Source of the DNA: an uncultured Pelagibacteraceae bacterium
GTDB lineage: Bacteria; Pseudomonadota; Alphaproteobacteria; Pelagibacterales; Pelagibacteraceae
Reading direction: 5' to 3'
DNA length: 64,000 nt
Assembly (NCBI GenBank): GCA_902590395.1
Contig: CACIWQ010000002.1
Coordinates: 57,288-121,287 of the forward strand
In this document: in pieces, positions 49,646 to 58,373 of the stretch
Layout: each line of letters begins with the position of its first letter
How positions within the stretch are numbered: the first letter of the stretch is position 1
The notes under the pieces: generated by a model
Told to the model about the DNA's origin: nothing
Seen by the model: the letters and a program-made list of their open reading frames with translations, nothing else
The model's database searches: none
Position numbers and translations under genes: made by a program

Positions 49646-50187
49646 GTTTTAAACAGATGAAGGACGGTACAAAAGAAGATTACCTTCTTTTAGAAAAACA
49701 TGAAAAGAAATTTATTGAAGGCACGGGCCAAAGAATATTAAAATTTATGAGCAACCTAAATCATACTTTGGAAGGATATCAAGTATCAAGATTAGAGCAT
49801 TCATTGCAAACTGCAACGAGAGCTTTAAATGAAAAGGCTAATGATGAAATGATTGTTGCAGCTTTATTGCACGATATTGGAGATGATTTGTCTCCCTTAA
49901 ATCATGCTGAATATGCTGCTGCTGTACTAAAACCTTATGTTAGCGAAAAAACATATTGGATAGTAGAAAAACATGGTATTTTTCAATTATATTATTACGC
50001 TCATCATATTGGTGGAAATAAAAACGAAAGAGAAAAGTATAAAGGCCACAAATACTATATAGATACAATTAATTTTTGTGAAAATTGGGACCAAAAATCA
50101 TTTGATCCCAATTTTAAATCATTAACTCTTAAAGACTTTGAGCCTTACGTAAAAAAAATATTTAGTCGAGCACCTTATTCCAGTTAA
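49633..50187 (+). CDS. TmpB-like HD-domain oxygenase
   Basis: RLEHSLQTATRA, VAALLHDIGDDLSPLNHAEYAAAVLKPYV, WIVEKHGIFQ; 13-nt overlap with dioxygenase gene. Confidence 0.72.
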   Translation: MEKVSFKQMKDGTKEDYLLLEKHEKKFIEGTGQRILKFMSNLNHTLEGYQVSRLEHSLQTATRALNEKANDEMIVAALLHDIGDDLSPLNHAEYAAAVLKPYVSEKTYWIVEKHGIFQLYYYAHHIGGNKNEREKYKGHKYYIDTINFCENWDQKSFDPNFKSLTLKDFEPYVKKIFSRAPYSS

Positions 50188-51248
50188 GCTTTATTTTTAT
50201 AATCTCTCTGATGTTTTGGTATTCTTTTATGTGTTCCAAATAACATATGAGTAGACATATCTTCTCTATATTTGCTAGCCGGCACTTTCAGCCCAACAGC
50301 CTCTGCTACCTCTCTAATTAGCATCGGATTTGCTCCACAGCATACACCTAAATAATTTATGCCAAGATCGAAAGCTTCCTTTGCAAATTTACCAATTTCA
50401 TACCTATTGCATTGCATTGGATCTAATGCTGTAGGAAATGGAGTTTTGTGTGGAGTGCTACAAGTACATCCATTATTATCTGGTAAATTGAAAAAAGTAG
50501 GATGCTCTTCAGTTGTCCTAAAGTTAATAGGCAATGCTGCGACATGACATTTAAGAACTTTTCTTATTTCTTTTATGTAAGGCATCATTGTATTTGGCCC
50601 TCTAAAACAATTCATTCCTACCACATCTCCTCCAAGCTGTTCCAATTCTTTACAAGTATCCACGATTGAAACTCCATCTCTCATAATGTTTTCGCCCATG
50701 GGAGCGATCGTGATAACTGAAGGAAGTCCTGATTTTTTCATTACCTTTAAAGCTGTATAAGCCTCTTCAGCATAATAAAAAGTTTCTCCGATCAGCATGT
50801 CTGCGCCTTCGTCAGTAGCCCAACCAACCATCTCTGAAAACATTTTTTCAACTTCAAAATGTGTTTTTGGATCTTTATCATTCCAAATATTTGAATTTGA
50901 AATATTTCCAGCCATTAAGTTAGGTTCGGCTCCAAGAGGAGTGGTCGCTACTTTTTTTGCTATTTTTAGTGCAGCTCTGTTAAGAGGCTCTAATAGTTCC
51001 TCTTTACCAATAATTTTCATTTTTTCACGGTGGCCATTATAGGTAAATGCTTGAACTATATCTGAACCAGCATGTTGAAAATCTCTGTGAAGATTTTCCA
51101 AAGCTTCTGGATGTTCTAAAGAAACCATTGGAACAAACTCGCCAGATGCCATGTATCCCCTTTTTTCTATTTCAAAAAGAAAACCTTCTGCACAAATCAC
51201 AGGTCCCGAATTTAATCTTTCGATTAAACTTCTTTTCTTATTACTCAT
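50184..51248 (-). CDS. Homocysteine S-methyltransferase family protein (betaine-homocysteine methyltransferase-like), second copy
   Basis: VGMNCFRGPN, GVCCGANPMLIREVA; start corrected to MSNKKRSL (51248) behind AAAAAGGAGAG; the ORF-track GTG start (51290) lies inside a riboswitch. Confidence 0.86.
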   Translation of the reverse strand: MSNKKRSLIERLNSGPVICAEGFLFEIEKRGYMASGEFVPMVSLEHPEALENLHRDFQHAGSDIVQAFTYNGHREKMKIIGKEELLEPLNRAALKIAKKVATTPLGAEPNLMAGNISNSNIWNDKDPKTHFEVEKMFSEMVGWATDEGADMLIGETFYYAEEAYTALKVMKKSGLPSVITIAPMGENIMRDGVSIVDTCKELEQLGGDVVGMNCFRGPNTMMPYIKEIRKVLKCHVAALPINFRTTEEHPTFFNLPDNNGCTCSTPHKTPFPTALDPMQCNRYEIGKFAKEAFDLGINYLGVCCGANPMLIREVAEAVGLKVPASKYREDMSTHMLFGTHKRIPKHQRDYKNKA

Positions 51249-51255
51249 TTTTACT

Positions 51256-51311
51256 CTCCTTTTTAGTGCTTTGACGAATGTCGGGTGCACAATTAGGTTA
51301 AATACCCGGTT
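51256..51311 (-). promoter_or_regulatory. SAM-V riboswitch-like pseudoknot overlapping the RBS
   Basis: Minus strand CCGGGTATTTAACCTAATTGTGCACCCGACATTCGTCAAAGCACTAAAAAGGAG: CGGGT/ACCCG stem and GTGC/GCAC pseudoknot adjacent to the SD. Confidence 0.75.
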
Positions 51312-51331
51312 TTTTATTGAAATAGATTTTC

Positions 51332-51360
51332 AAAAAAAAACCACCGGCTAAAGCGGTGGT
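51332..51360 (-). terminator. Intrinsic terminator following the SAM-II aptamer
   Basis: ACCACCG-CTTTAGC-CGGTGGT then TTTTTTTT. Confidence 0.9.
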
Positions 51361-51361
51361 C

Positions 51362-51420
51362 AAGACATGTCGCTTTAGCTGGATTTTTTAAGCGCCCGCA
51401 ATCTGATTCAAATCGGCGCT
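51362..51420 (-). promoter_or_regulatory. SAM-II riboswitch
   Basis: Minus strand AGCGCCGATTTGAATCAGATTGCGGGCGCTTAAAAAATCCAGCTAAAGCGAC closely follows the SAM-II layout (stem, GAUUU-, AUUGC, GCUAAA). Confidence 0.85.
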
Positions 51421-51487
51421 ATGTACTAATTTAACCACTCGTTTATATTAATGTCAAATATTATTAAATTTATTTATAGGCAACATC

Positions 51488-53434
51488 TTGAGTAATTTAC
51501 TTAAAAACGAAAAAAGTCCTTATCTTAAACAACACGAGAATAATCCGGTACATTGGTATCCGTGGAATAGAAAGGCTCTGGAAAAAGCTAAGGAATTAAA
51601 AAAACCAATTTTTTTAAGTGTTGGTTATGCGAGTTGTCACTGGTGCCATGTAATGGCTCACGAAAGTTTTGAGGATAAAAATACAGCTTCTGTAATGAAT
51701 GAAAAATTCATTAGTATAAAAGTAGATCGTGAAGAAAGACCTGATCTTGATCAAGTGTTTCAAAAAAGTTTAATGATTATCACCGGAACTCCAGGAGGCT
51801 GGCCTCTTTCTATGTTTTTGGATGAAAATGGAGTTCCTTTTTCTGGCGGCACATATTTTCCTCCAAAAGAAATGTATGGAAGACCTTCATTTGTAAATGT
51901 TCTTAATCAAGTTTCAGAATTCTATTCAAAAAACAGAGACAAGGTTATTCAACAAGCTGAACAGATAAAAAATATTTTTGGAGAAAGTTTAAAAAAATCT
52001 TCTGTAATAGGTCAAAATTTAATGCCTCACTTAGAAAGTTTAACAAATTATATCGATTATGATTGGGGGGGTTTTAAAGGTAGTCCAAAATTTCCTCAAT
52101 TTTATATTTTTGAAAGTTTATTATATTTCTATAAAAAAACAAAAAATAAAAAATTTTATGATGCGGTAAAAATTTTACTTAAAAATGTATGTTCAAGAGG
52201 ATTGTATGATCACTTGTCGGGCGGGATTGCGCGATACGCAACTGATGACAGGTGGATTGTTCCTCATTTTGAAAAAATGCTTTATGATAATATCCTTTTT
52301 GTAAATTTGTTGGGTCAATTTTATCTTGAAGAACCAAATGATTATTATAAAGATAAACTTATACAAACTGTAGAATTTATTAATCAAGCTTTTAAAAACA
52401 AAGATAATTTATTAGGTTCCGCGCTTGATGCTGACAGCGAAGGCATCGAAGGAAAATATTATGTGTGGGATGACAAGGAATTAAGAGAGATACTTGAAAA
52501 AGATTACGATTTTTTTGCCAAATATTTTGATATTTCTGAAAATGGAAATTGGGAAGGTAAAAATATCCTAATAGAAAAGAGTATAAAACCAGAAAAAGAA
52601 GACAACGAAAAATTAAAAAAAATAAAAAATAAATTATTGAATGTTAGAACAAAGAGGGTTCTACCATTTTTCGACGACAAAACACAGATAGATCTAAATG
52701 CATACTGGATAAGCACTTTAGTTTTTGTGTCGGAAGTATTTGATAGACAAGATTGGAAAAAATTATCTGAAAATAATTATCAAGTAATAAAAAAAATGAC
52801 TAGTGAGGGAATATTTCACTGCTACAAAGATAAAGAAGGCGTAAAAGTATTTCTTGAAGATTATGTCTATCTTTCTCAACTAATGATCAACTTTTATGAA
52901 ACTACGGGCGAGATAAATTTTTTAAATGACGCCAAAAAAACCATGCAAGAAACCTGGGATTTGTTTTATGACAAAAATAATAAAATGTTACAAAAAAATC
53001 CAATTACTGACAATGACCTTTTTGTTTCACCAAGCGACATAGGTGATCATAACATTCCTAATGGAAATAGTATTTTTTTAATAAACTGTAAAAAACTTGA
53101 AATAATTACTGGAGAAAACATTTGGAAAAATATGAATCAAGAATTAGTTCAAAGTCTTCATTCTTTTTTAAATTTGCACGCATCTCAAATGGTAAGTTAT
53201 ATGAAAAATTTAGATATGTGCGAAGAACTAATCACTTTCAATTTTTTTGGAGACATTAAAAAATATAACGATATTCATAAATATGTAAAAAATAAATATT
53301 TAAAATCTTCTATTTTTGTTTACAAAAAAGATCCAAATGAAAATTATTTAGTAGTTTGTAAAAATAAAACTTGCTCAAATAAGATCAAAAGTCTGGAAGA
53401 ATTAAAATCGATTGAAAAAAATTATGTCATATAA
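51488..53434 (+). CDS. Thioredoxin domain-containing protein, DUF255/YyaL family
   Basis: NEKSPYLKQHENNPVHWYPW, SVGYASCHWCHVMAHESF. Confidence 0.93.
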   Translation: MSNLLKNEKSPYLKQHENNPVHWYPWNRKALEKAKELKKPIFLSVGYASCHWCHVMAHESFEDKNTASVMNEKFISIKVDREERPDLDQVFQKSLMIITGTPGGWPLSMFLDENGVPFSGGTYFPPKEMYGRPSFVNVLNQVSEFYSKNRDKVIQQAEQIKNIFGESLKKSSVIGQNLMPHLESLTNYIDYDWGGFKGSPKFPQFYIFESLLYFYKKTKNKKFYDAVKILLKNVCSRGLYDHLSGGIARYATDDRWIVPHFEKMLYDNILFVNLLGQFYLEEPNDYYKDKLIQTVEFINQAFKNKDNLLGSALDADSEGIEGKYYVWDDKELREILEKDYDFFAKYFDISENGNWEGKNILIEKSIKPEKEDNEKLKKIKNKLLNVRTKRVLPFFDDKTQIDLNAYWISTLVFVSEVFDRQDWKKLSENNYQVIKKMTSEGIFHCYKDKEGVKVFLEDYVYLSQLMINFYETTGEINFLNDAKKTMQETWDLFYDKNNKMLQKNPITDNDLFVSPSDIGDHNIPNGNSIFLINCKKLEIITGENIWKNMNQELVQSLHSFLNLHASQMVSYMKNLDMCEELITFNFFGDIKKYNDIHKYVKNKYLKSSIFVYKKDPNENYLVVCKNKTCSNKIKSLEELKSIEKNYVI

Positions 53435-54281
53435 TGACCAAAAAAAAGGAATGTTAATAGCATTCACTGGTATCATGTTTATTACTCCCGATTCTCTCTT
53501 AATACGCTTAGCCAATCTTGAATCTTGGAATCTTATATTTTACAGAGGATTTATTCCGTTTTTAGTAGTTTTTTTAGGTTTATTGATTATTTATAAAACA
53601 GAATTACTTAAAAAAATTATAAATAATGGTTGGCATGGTTTTGCTTATGCTTGTGTTTTCACAATAACTAATATTGTCTTCGTAATTTCAATTGAAAATA
53701 CTAATGTTGCTAACACACTAATTATGATTGCTTTGGCTCCAATGTTGTCAGCCATTATTAGTTTTATTTTTTTAAAAGAAAATCCTGATAAAAAAACGTG
53801 GATAGCTATAACAATTACAACTTTATCAGTAGTATATATTTTTTATGATGCTTTAGAAGCTGGTGATTTTTTAGGAAATTTCTTAGGTTTAATTTGTGCA
53901 ACAGGTTTGGCGGTTGGAGCGGTTATTATAAGATCAGTAAAAAAAATTAATCTGGTACCTTCGGCAATGTTAGGAAAATTAATGGTTGCGCTAATCGCTT
54001 TATTATTTGCTGATCGACTTAGATTGGAAGGTAATGATATAGGGATAGTGCCTCTAATGTGTATAATGTGTGTTGCTATACCATTTGTTTTGGTAACTTT
54101 AGCACCAAGGTATATTACAGCAGCAGAAGTAAATCTTTTCTTTCTTCTAGAAACTATTTTTGGACCACTCTGGGTGTGGTTTGTAATAAAGGAACAACCA
54201 AGTTTGGAAACCATTATAGGGGGTACTGTTATAATTATAACAATAGCAGCCCATTCTATTTTGGCCCTCAAAAAAACTTAA
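53424..54281 (+). CDS. EamA/DMT family transporter
   Basis: Multi-TM, EamA pattern; ATG at 53424 overlaps upstream gene end. Confidence 0.82.
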   Translation: MSYNDQKKGMLIAFTGIMFITPDSLLIRLANLESWNLIFYRGFIPFLVVFLGLLIIYKTELLKKIINNGWHGFAYACVFTITNIVFVISIENTNVANTLIMIALAPMLSAIISFIFLKENPDKKTWIAITITTLSVVYIFYDALEAGDFLGNFLGLICATGLAVGAVIIRSVKKINLVPSAMLGKLMVALIALLFADRLRLEGNDIGIVPLMCIMCVAIPFVLVTLAPRYITAAEVNLFFLLETIFGPLWVWFVIKEQPSLETIIGGTVIIITIAAHSILALKKT

Positions 54282-54334
54282 TAATTACCCCATTGCTTTT
54301 CATTTAACAAAAGTTTAAGTACACTCTTCTTTCT

Positions 54335-55624
54335 ATGAGCAAGATATTTAAAAATTCCTGGGCTCTTTTTAGCGGCTACTTTGTGATTATGGTAGCACAT
54401 GGATTTCAAGGAAACTTGCTCGGAGTCAGATCCGTAATAGAAGAATTTAATTTTTTAGCAGTAGGAGCAATAATGTCTGGTTATTTTATAGGTTATTTTG
54501 CTGGCGCTAATACAATTCCTAAACTTGTTGGAAAAGTTGGCCATATAAGAGTTTTTGCTGCTTTTGCATCAATGGCTTCACTTAGTATTTTGATTCATGC
54601 AATTTTTGTAAATCCAGTGGTCTGGACTTTTGGAAGATTTGTAACAGGCTTTAGTCTTGTAAGTATTTTTATCGTTATGGAAAGTTGGTTAAACGATCGG
54701 GCAAATAACAGAACACGTGGTCAACTACTATCCATTTATATGTTTATTACTTTAATAGGATTAGCATTAGGAACTCTTCTGTTAAATTTTAGCAGTCCTG
54801 AAAAATATGAACCTTTTATATTAATTTCTTTATTATTGTCTTTTGCGTTAATTCCTATCTTGCTTACTAAACGTAAACCACCTAAGTTTAGGAAGTTAGG
54901 ATACATCGATATAAAAGGTTTGTATAAAACCTCCCCTCTTGCTACCGTAAGTATGTTTTGTACTGGAATTATACATTCTGCGTTATTTTCATTAGGAGCT
55001 GTATATGCAGCCGCAATGAATTTTACTATCTTTGAAATATCTTTATTGCTTTTTTTAGTAACAATTTTTGGTGGTATATTTCAGTGGCCTATAGGTTATT
55101 ATTCTGACAAAAGCGATCGAAGAATAATAATAATTCTCTGTACTTTTTTTTCCACTATTTTTTGCTTACTAGCAATCTTTGCTTCTGGCACTTCATTAGA
55201 AAATATGTATTTAGCAACAAATGTCGGGATAGATAAAATAATGTTTTTTGCGTATGTGTCACTTTATGCGGGATTGGCTATTCCTTTGTTTACGTTAAAT
55301 CTTGCTTATGTAAATGATTATATACCCAAAGAAAAATTCGTTGCTGCTGGCGGAGGAATGCAAATTATATTTGGAATGGGTGCAATGTGTGGACCTTTTA
55401 TATGTTCGTTGCTAATGAATAAATTTGGAACTAATGGATTCTTCGTTCATTTATTATTCTTTCATCTAATTATTGGTATATTTGGATTATATAGAATAAC
55501 TAAAAGACCTTACGAAGATAATCCTGAATCTACATTTACGCCACTCCCAAGAAATATTACACCATTAGGAATCGAGCTGGATCCTACAACTGGAGCAGAT
55601 ATAACATCAACCGAAAAGAAATGA
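54335..55624 (+). CDS. MFS transporter (YcaD-like)
   Basis: 12-TM-like, RFVTGFSLVSIFIVMESWLNDRANNRTRGQLLSIYM. Confidence 0.85.
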   Translation: MSKIFKNSWALFSGYFVIMVAHGFQGNLLGVRSVIEEFNFLAVGAIMSGYFIGYFAGANTIPKLVGKVGHIRVFAAFASMASLSILIHAIFVNPVVWTFGRFVTGFSLVSIFIVMESWLNDRANNRTRGQLLSIYMFITLIGLALGTLLLNFSSPEKYEPFILISLLLSFALIPILLTKRKPPKFRKLGYIDIKGLYKTSPLATVSMFCTGIIHSALFSLGAVYAAAMNFTIFEISLLLFLVTIFGGIFQWPIGYYSDKSDRRIIIILCTFFSTIFCLLAIFASGTSLENMYLATNVGIDKIMFFAYVSLYAGLAIPLFTLNLAYVNDYIPKEKFVAAGGGMQIIFGMGAMCGPFICSLLMNKFGTNGFFVHLLFFHLIIGIFGLYRITKRPYEDNPESTFTPLPRNITPLGIELDPTTGADITSTEKK

Positions 55625-55792
55625 ATAGAGAAAACGCAAGTAAACTCTGGAAAATCATACAGGAAGCTGGCGATTATTTACTGTGTCAGCGGGACAGTCT
55701 CGTTCAGTCTAGTTAAGTCTAGTTCACAGTAGTTACGCGGACAATTTAAAGTTGGTAAAAAATTAATCGCATAAAGATTCACTAAAAACACT
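55621..55792 (+). repeat. 172-bp direct repeat, copy 1
   Basis: First 130 bp match copy 2 at 125/130 positions, remainder 33/42, no gaps; spacing exactly 2580 bp. Confidence 0.95.
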
Positions 55793-55881
55793 AGTAAAAT
55801 ATTAAAAATTATTTATAAATAAGGATGAAAAAATTAAAGAATCTTTCAAATGAATATCAATATATATGTTGATCAAATAAT

Positions 55882-57483
55882 ATGAATACAATTAAATTAC
55901 TAGACTGCACTTTAAGAGATGGTGGTTATTATAATAACTGGAATTTCCAAGACACCCAAGTTGCTAATTACTTAAAACAAATAAATCAATCAAATATAGA
56001 TGTTGTTGAGATAGGATTTCATTTTTTTGAAAAAAATTATAAATTTGGAGAATTTGCTTATATCTCTGAGAAAAAAATACAAAAATATATAAATAATAAA
56101 ATTAAATTTAAAATAGCTATAATGTTTAATGGTTCAGACTTTATTGAAAAAAAATTTAATTTTAAAAAAAAAATTCAATCAGTTTTTAACAACAATACGC
56201 GTAAGATAAGTATTGTTCGGATTGCTGTTAAATATAAAGATCTTTTGAAAATGAAAAAATACTTATCAGAATTTAAAAAAAAGGGAGTAAAAACGTGTTT
56301 AAACTTGATGCAAATTAATACAATTAAAAAAGAAGATTTAATCAATTGTATTAAATTAATTAAAAGTTGGAATAATGTGGATATTTTTTATTTTGCTGAC
56401 TCATTTGGAAATCTTAATCCAAAACACGTTAAAAATTTGTGTATCACAATAAAGAAATACTGGAAAAAAGAATTTGGTTTTCATAGTCATAACAATTGCG
56501 GATTAGCTTTTAAAAATGCAACAGAGGCATACAAACATGGGGCAACTTGGATTGATGGAACTATTAGAGGTATGGGAAGAGGAGCTGGTAATGTCTCCAC
56601 GGAAAGCTTACTAAAATATTTTAATAAATATAATTACTTGTCATCTAAAATAAGAAATATTTCAGAAGGATACTTTGATGATTTAAAAAAAAAATATAAA
56701 TGGGGACCTTCAAAATATTATAAATATGCAGCTAAATTTGATATACATCCTTCTTTCATACAAGAATTAACCAAAGACAAAAGATACAATAAAAAAGAGA
56801 TAAATAAATTAATATTGAATTTATCAAAAGTTAACGCAAAAAGTTATGATCCAAAATTCTTAAACAAACCATCAATTATAAAAAATAAAAATAAATTAAT
56901 TTGGAATTCCTCTAGTTGGTGTCAAAGCAGAGACATATTAATACTTGGTCAAGGTCCCTCTCTCAAAGATAAAAAAAATATCAAAATAGTAGAAAAATTT
57001 ATTTTGCTAAAAAAACCTCTTATTTTAAGTATAAATATAAATAAACTTATACCTGAAAAATTAATTGATTACTACGTAACATGTAATGAACCAAGAATTA
57101 TTGTTGATCATCAAAATTACAGCAAGCTTGATAAGCCAATAATATTACCAGAAAAAATATTGAAATCTTTAGGATTTAAAAAAACTTATAAAGTATTAAA
57201 TTACGATTTTGAAATAAAATATAATGAATTTAGATGTTACAAAAATTATACTATAATTCCTAATAACATTTCTTTTGGTTACGCAATTTCAATATCAATT
57301 ATTGGAGGTGCTAATAAAATATTTCTTGCAGGTTTTGATGGTTTTGAAGGGGGTTATAAACTGAATTATGAAATGAACAAAATTTTTCACTTATCAAAAA
57401 AGAATTACCCAAAAGCAAAGATAATGACACTGACTAAATCTAAATATGATGTTAAAAATCATTTTGTAAGTGAAAAAAAATAA
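55882..57483 (+). CDS. HMGL-like (DRE-TIM) aldolase domain fused to a DUF115/MptE-like C-terminal domain
   Basis: IKLLDCTLRDGGYYNNW, FGFHSHNNCGLA, GMGRGAGNVSTE; then DILILGQGPSLKDKK...IFLAGFDGF. Confidence 0.75.
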   Translation: MNTIKLLDCTLRDGGYYNNWNFQDTQVANYLKQINQSNIDVVEIGFHFFEKNYKFGEFAYISEKKIQKYINNKIKFKIAIMFNGSDFIEKKFNFKKKIQSVFNNNTRKISIVRIAVKYKDLLKMKKYLSEFKKKGVKTCLNLMQINTIKKEDLINCIKLIKSWNNVDIFYFADSFGNLNPKHVKNLCITIKKYWKKEFGFHSHNNCGLAFKNATEAYKHGATWIDGTIRGMGRGAGNVSTESLLKYFNKYNYLSSKIRNISEGYFDDLKKKYKWGPSKYYKYAAKFDIHPSFIQELTKDKRYNKKEINKLILNLSKVNAKSYDPKFLNKPSIIKNKNKLIWNSSSWCQSRDILILGQGPSLKDKKNIKIVEKFILLKKPLILSININKLIPEKLIDYYVTCNEPRIIVDHQNYSKLDKPIILPEKILKSLGFKKTYKVLNYDFEIKYNEFRCYKNYTIIPNNISFGYAISISIIGGANKIFLAGFDGFEGGYKLNYEMNKIFHLSKKNYPKAKIMTLTKSKYDVKNHFVSEKK

Positions 57484-58204
57484 TTTTATATTAATAATTC
57501 CTGCAAGGTATAACTCTTCAAGACTTCCAGGAAAACCTTTAAAGCAAATTAAAGGTAAATCAATGATAATAAGAACTTGTAATCAATGCGCAAAAGCTGT
57601 TGATAAAAAAAAAATATTTGTAGCAACAGATGATAAAAGAATTATTGAAGAAGTAAAAAATCAGGGCTTCAATTATTATCGCACAAGCAAAAAATGCCTC
57701 ACAGGTTCAGATAGAGTTGCAGAAATTGCTAAAAAAACTAAATACGATCATTATATTAATATTCAGGGTGATGAACCTATATTTAATCCAAATGATATTA
57801 GAAAACTTGTAAAAGAAAAAAACAAATTCAAAAAAAATGTACTGTTGGGATATACGGATATAACTGAAAAAAAAGACGTATTTAATAGAAGTATTCCAAA
57901 AGTTGTTGTAGACCAAAATAATTTTTTAGTTTTTGCTTCAAGAAATGCCAATTTGTTAAAAAAAAATGAAAACGATAAACGTTTTTATAGACAGGTACTT
58001 GCTTATTGTTTTCCAAGAAAATACATAATTAAATTTAGCAATGTTAAAAATAAGACTTTTTTTGAAAAAAAAGAGGATATTGAAATTTTACGGTTTTTGG
58101 AATTGGGTATTAAAGTAAAGATGATAAAAATGAGTCGTAAGTCTATATCTGTTGATACTTTAAAAGATCTCAATAAAGTTAGAAAATTGATTAATCAAGC
58201 ATGA
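57470..58204 (+). CDS. kdsB: CMP-KDO synthetase-like cytidylyltransferase
   Basis: LIIPARYNSSRLPGKPLKQIKGKSMI, NIQGDEPIF. Confidence 0.87.
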   Translation: MKKNNFILIIPARYNSSRLPGKPLKQIKGKSMIIRTCNQCAKAVDKKKIFVATDDKRIIEEVKNQGFNYYRTSKKCLTGSDRVAEIAKKTKYDHYINIQGDEPIFNPNDIRKLVKEKNKFKKNVLLGYTDITEKKDVFNRSIPKVVVDQNNFLVFASRNANLLKKNENDKRFYRQVLAYCFPRKYIIKFSNVKNKTFFEKKEDIEILRFLELGIKVKMIKMSRKSISVDTLKDLNKVRKLINQA

Positions 58205-58372
58205 ACAAAGAAAACGCAAGTAAACTTTGGAAAATCATACAGGAAGCTGGCGATTATTTAATGTGTCAGCGGGACAGTCTCGTTCAGTCTAGTTAAGTCT
58301 AGTTCACACTAGTTACGCGGACAATTTAAAATTCATCAAAAATAATTCCCATAAAAATTAACTAAAAACACT
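58201..58372 (+). repeat. 172-bp direct repeat, copy 2
   Basis: See copy 1 at 55621..55792. Confidence 0.95.
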
Positions 58373-58373
58373 C

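Noticed and set aside
55621-58372. Insertion sequence/transposon bounded by the direct repeats
   Set aside because: No transposase or integrase between or beside the repeats; repeats are direct and long, so recombination or duplication is preferred
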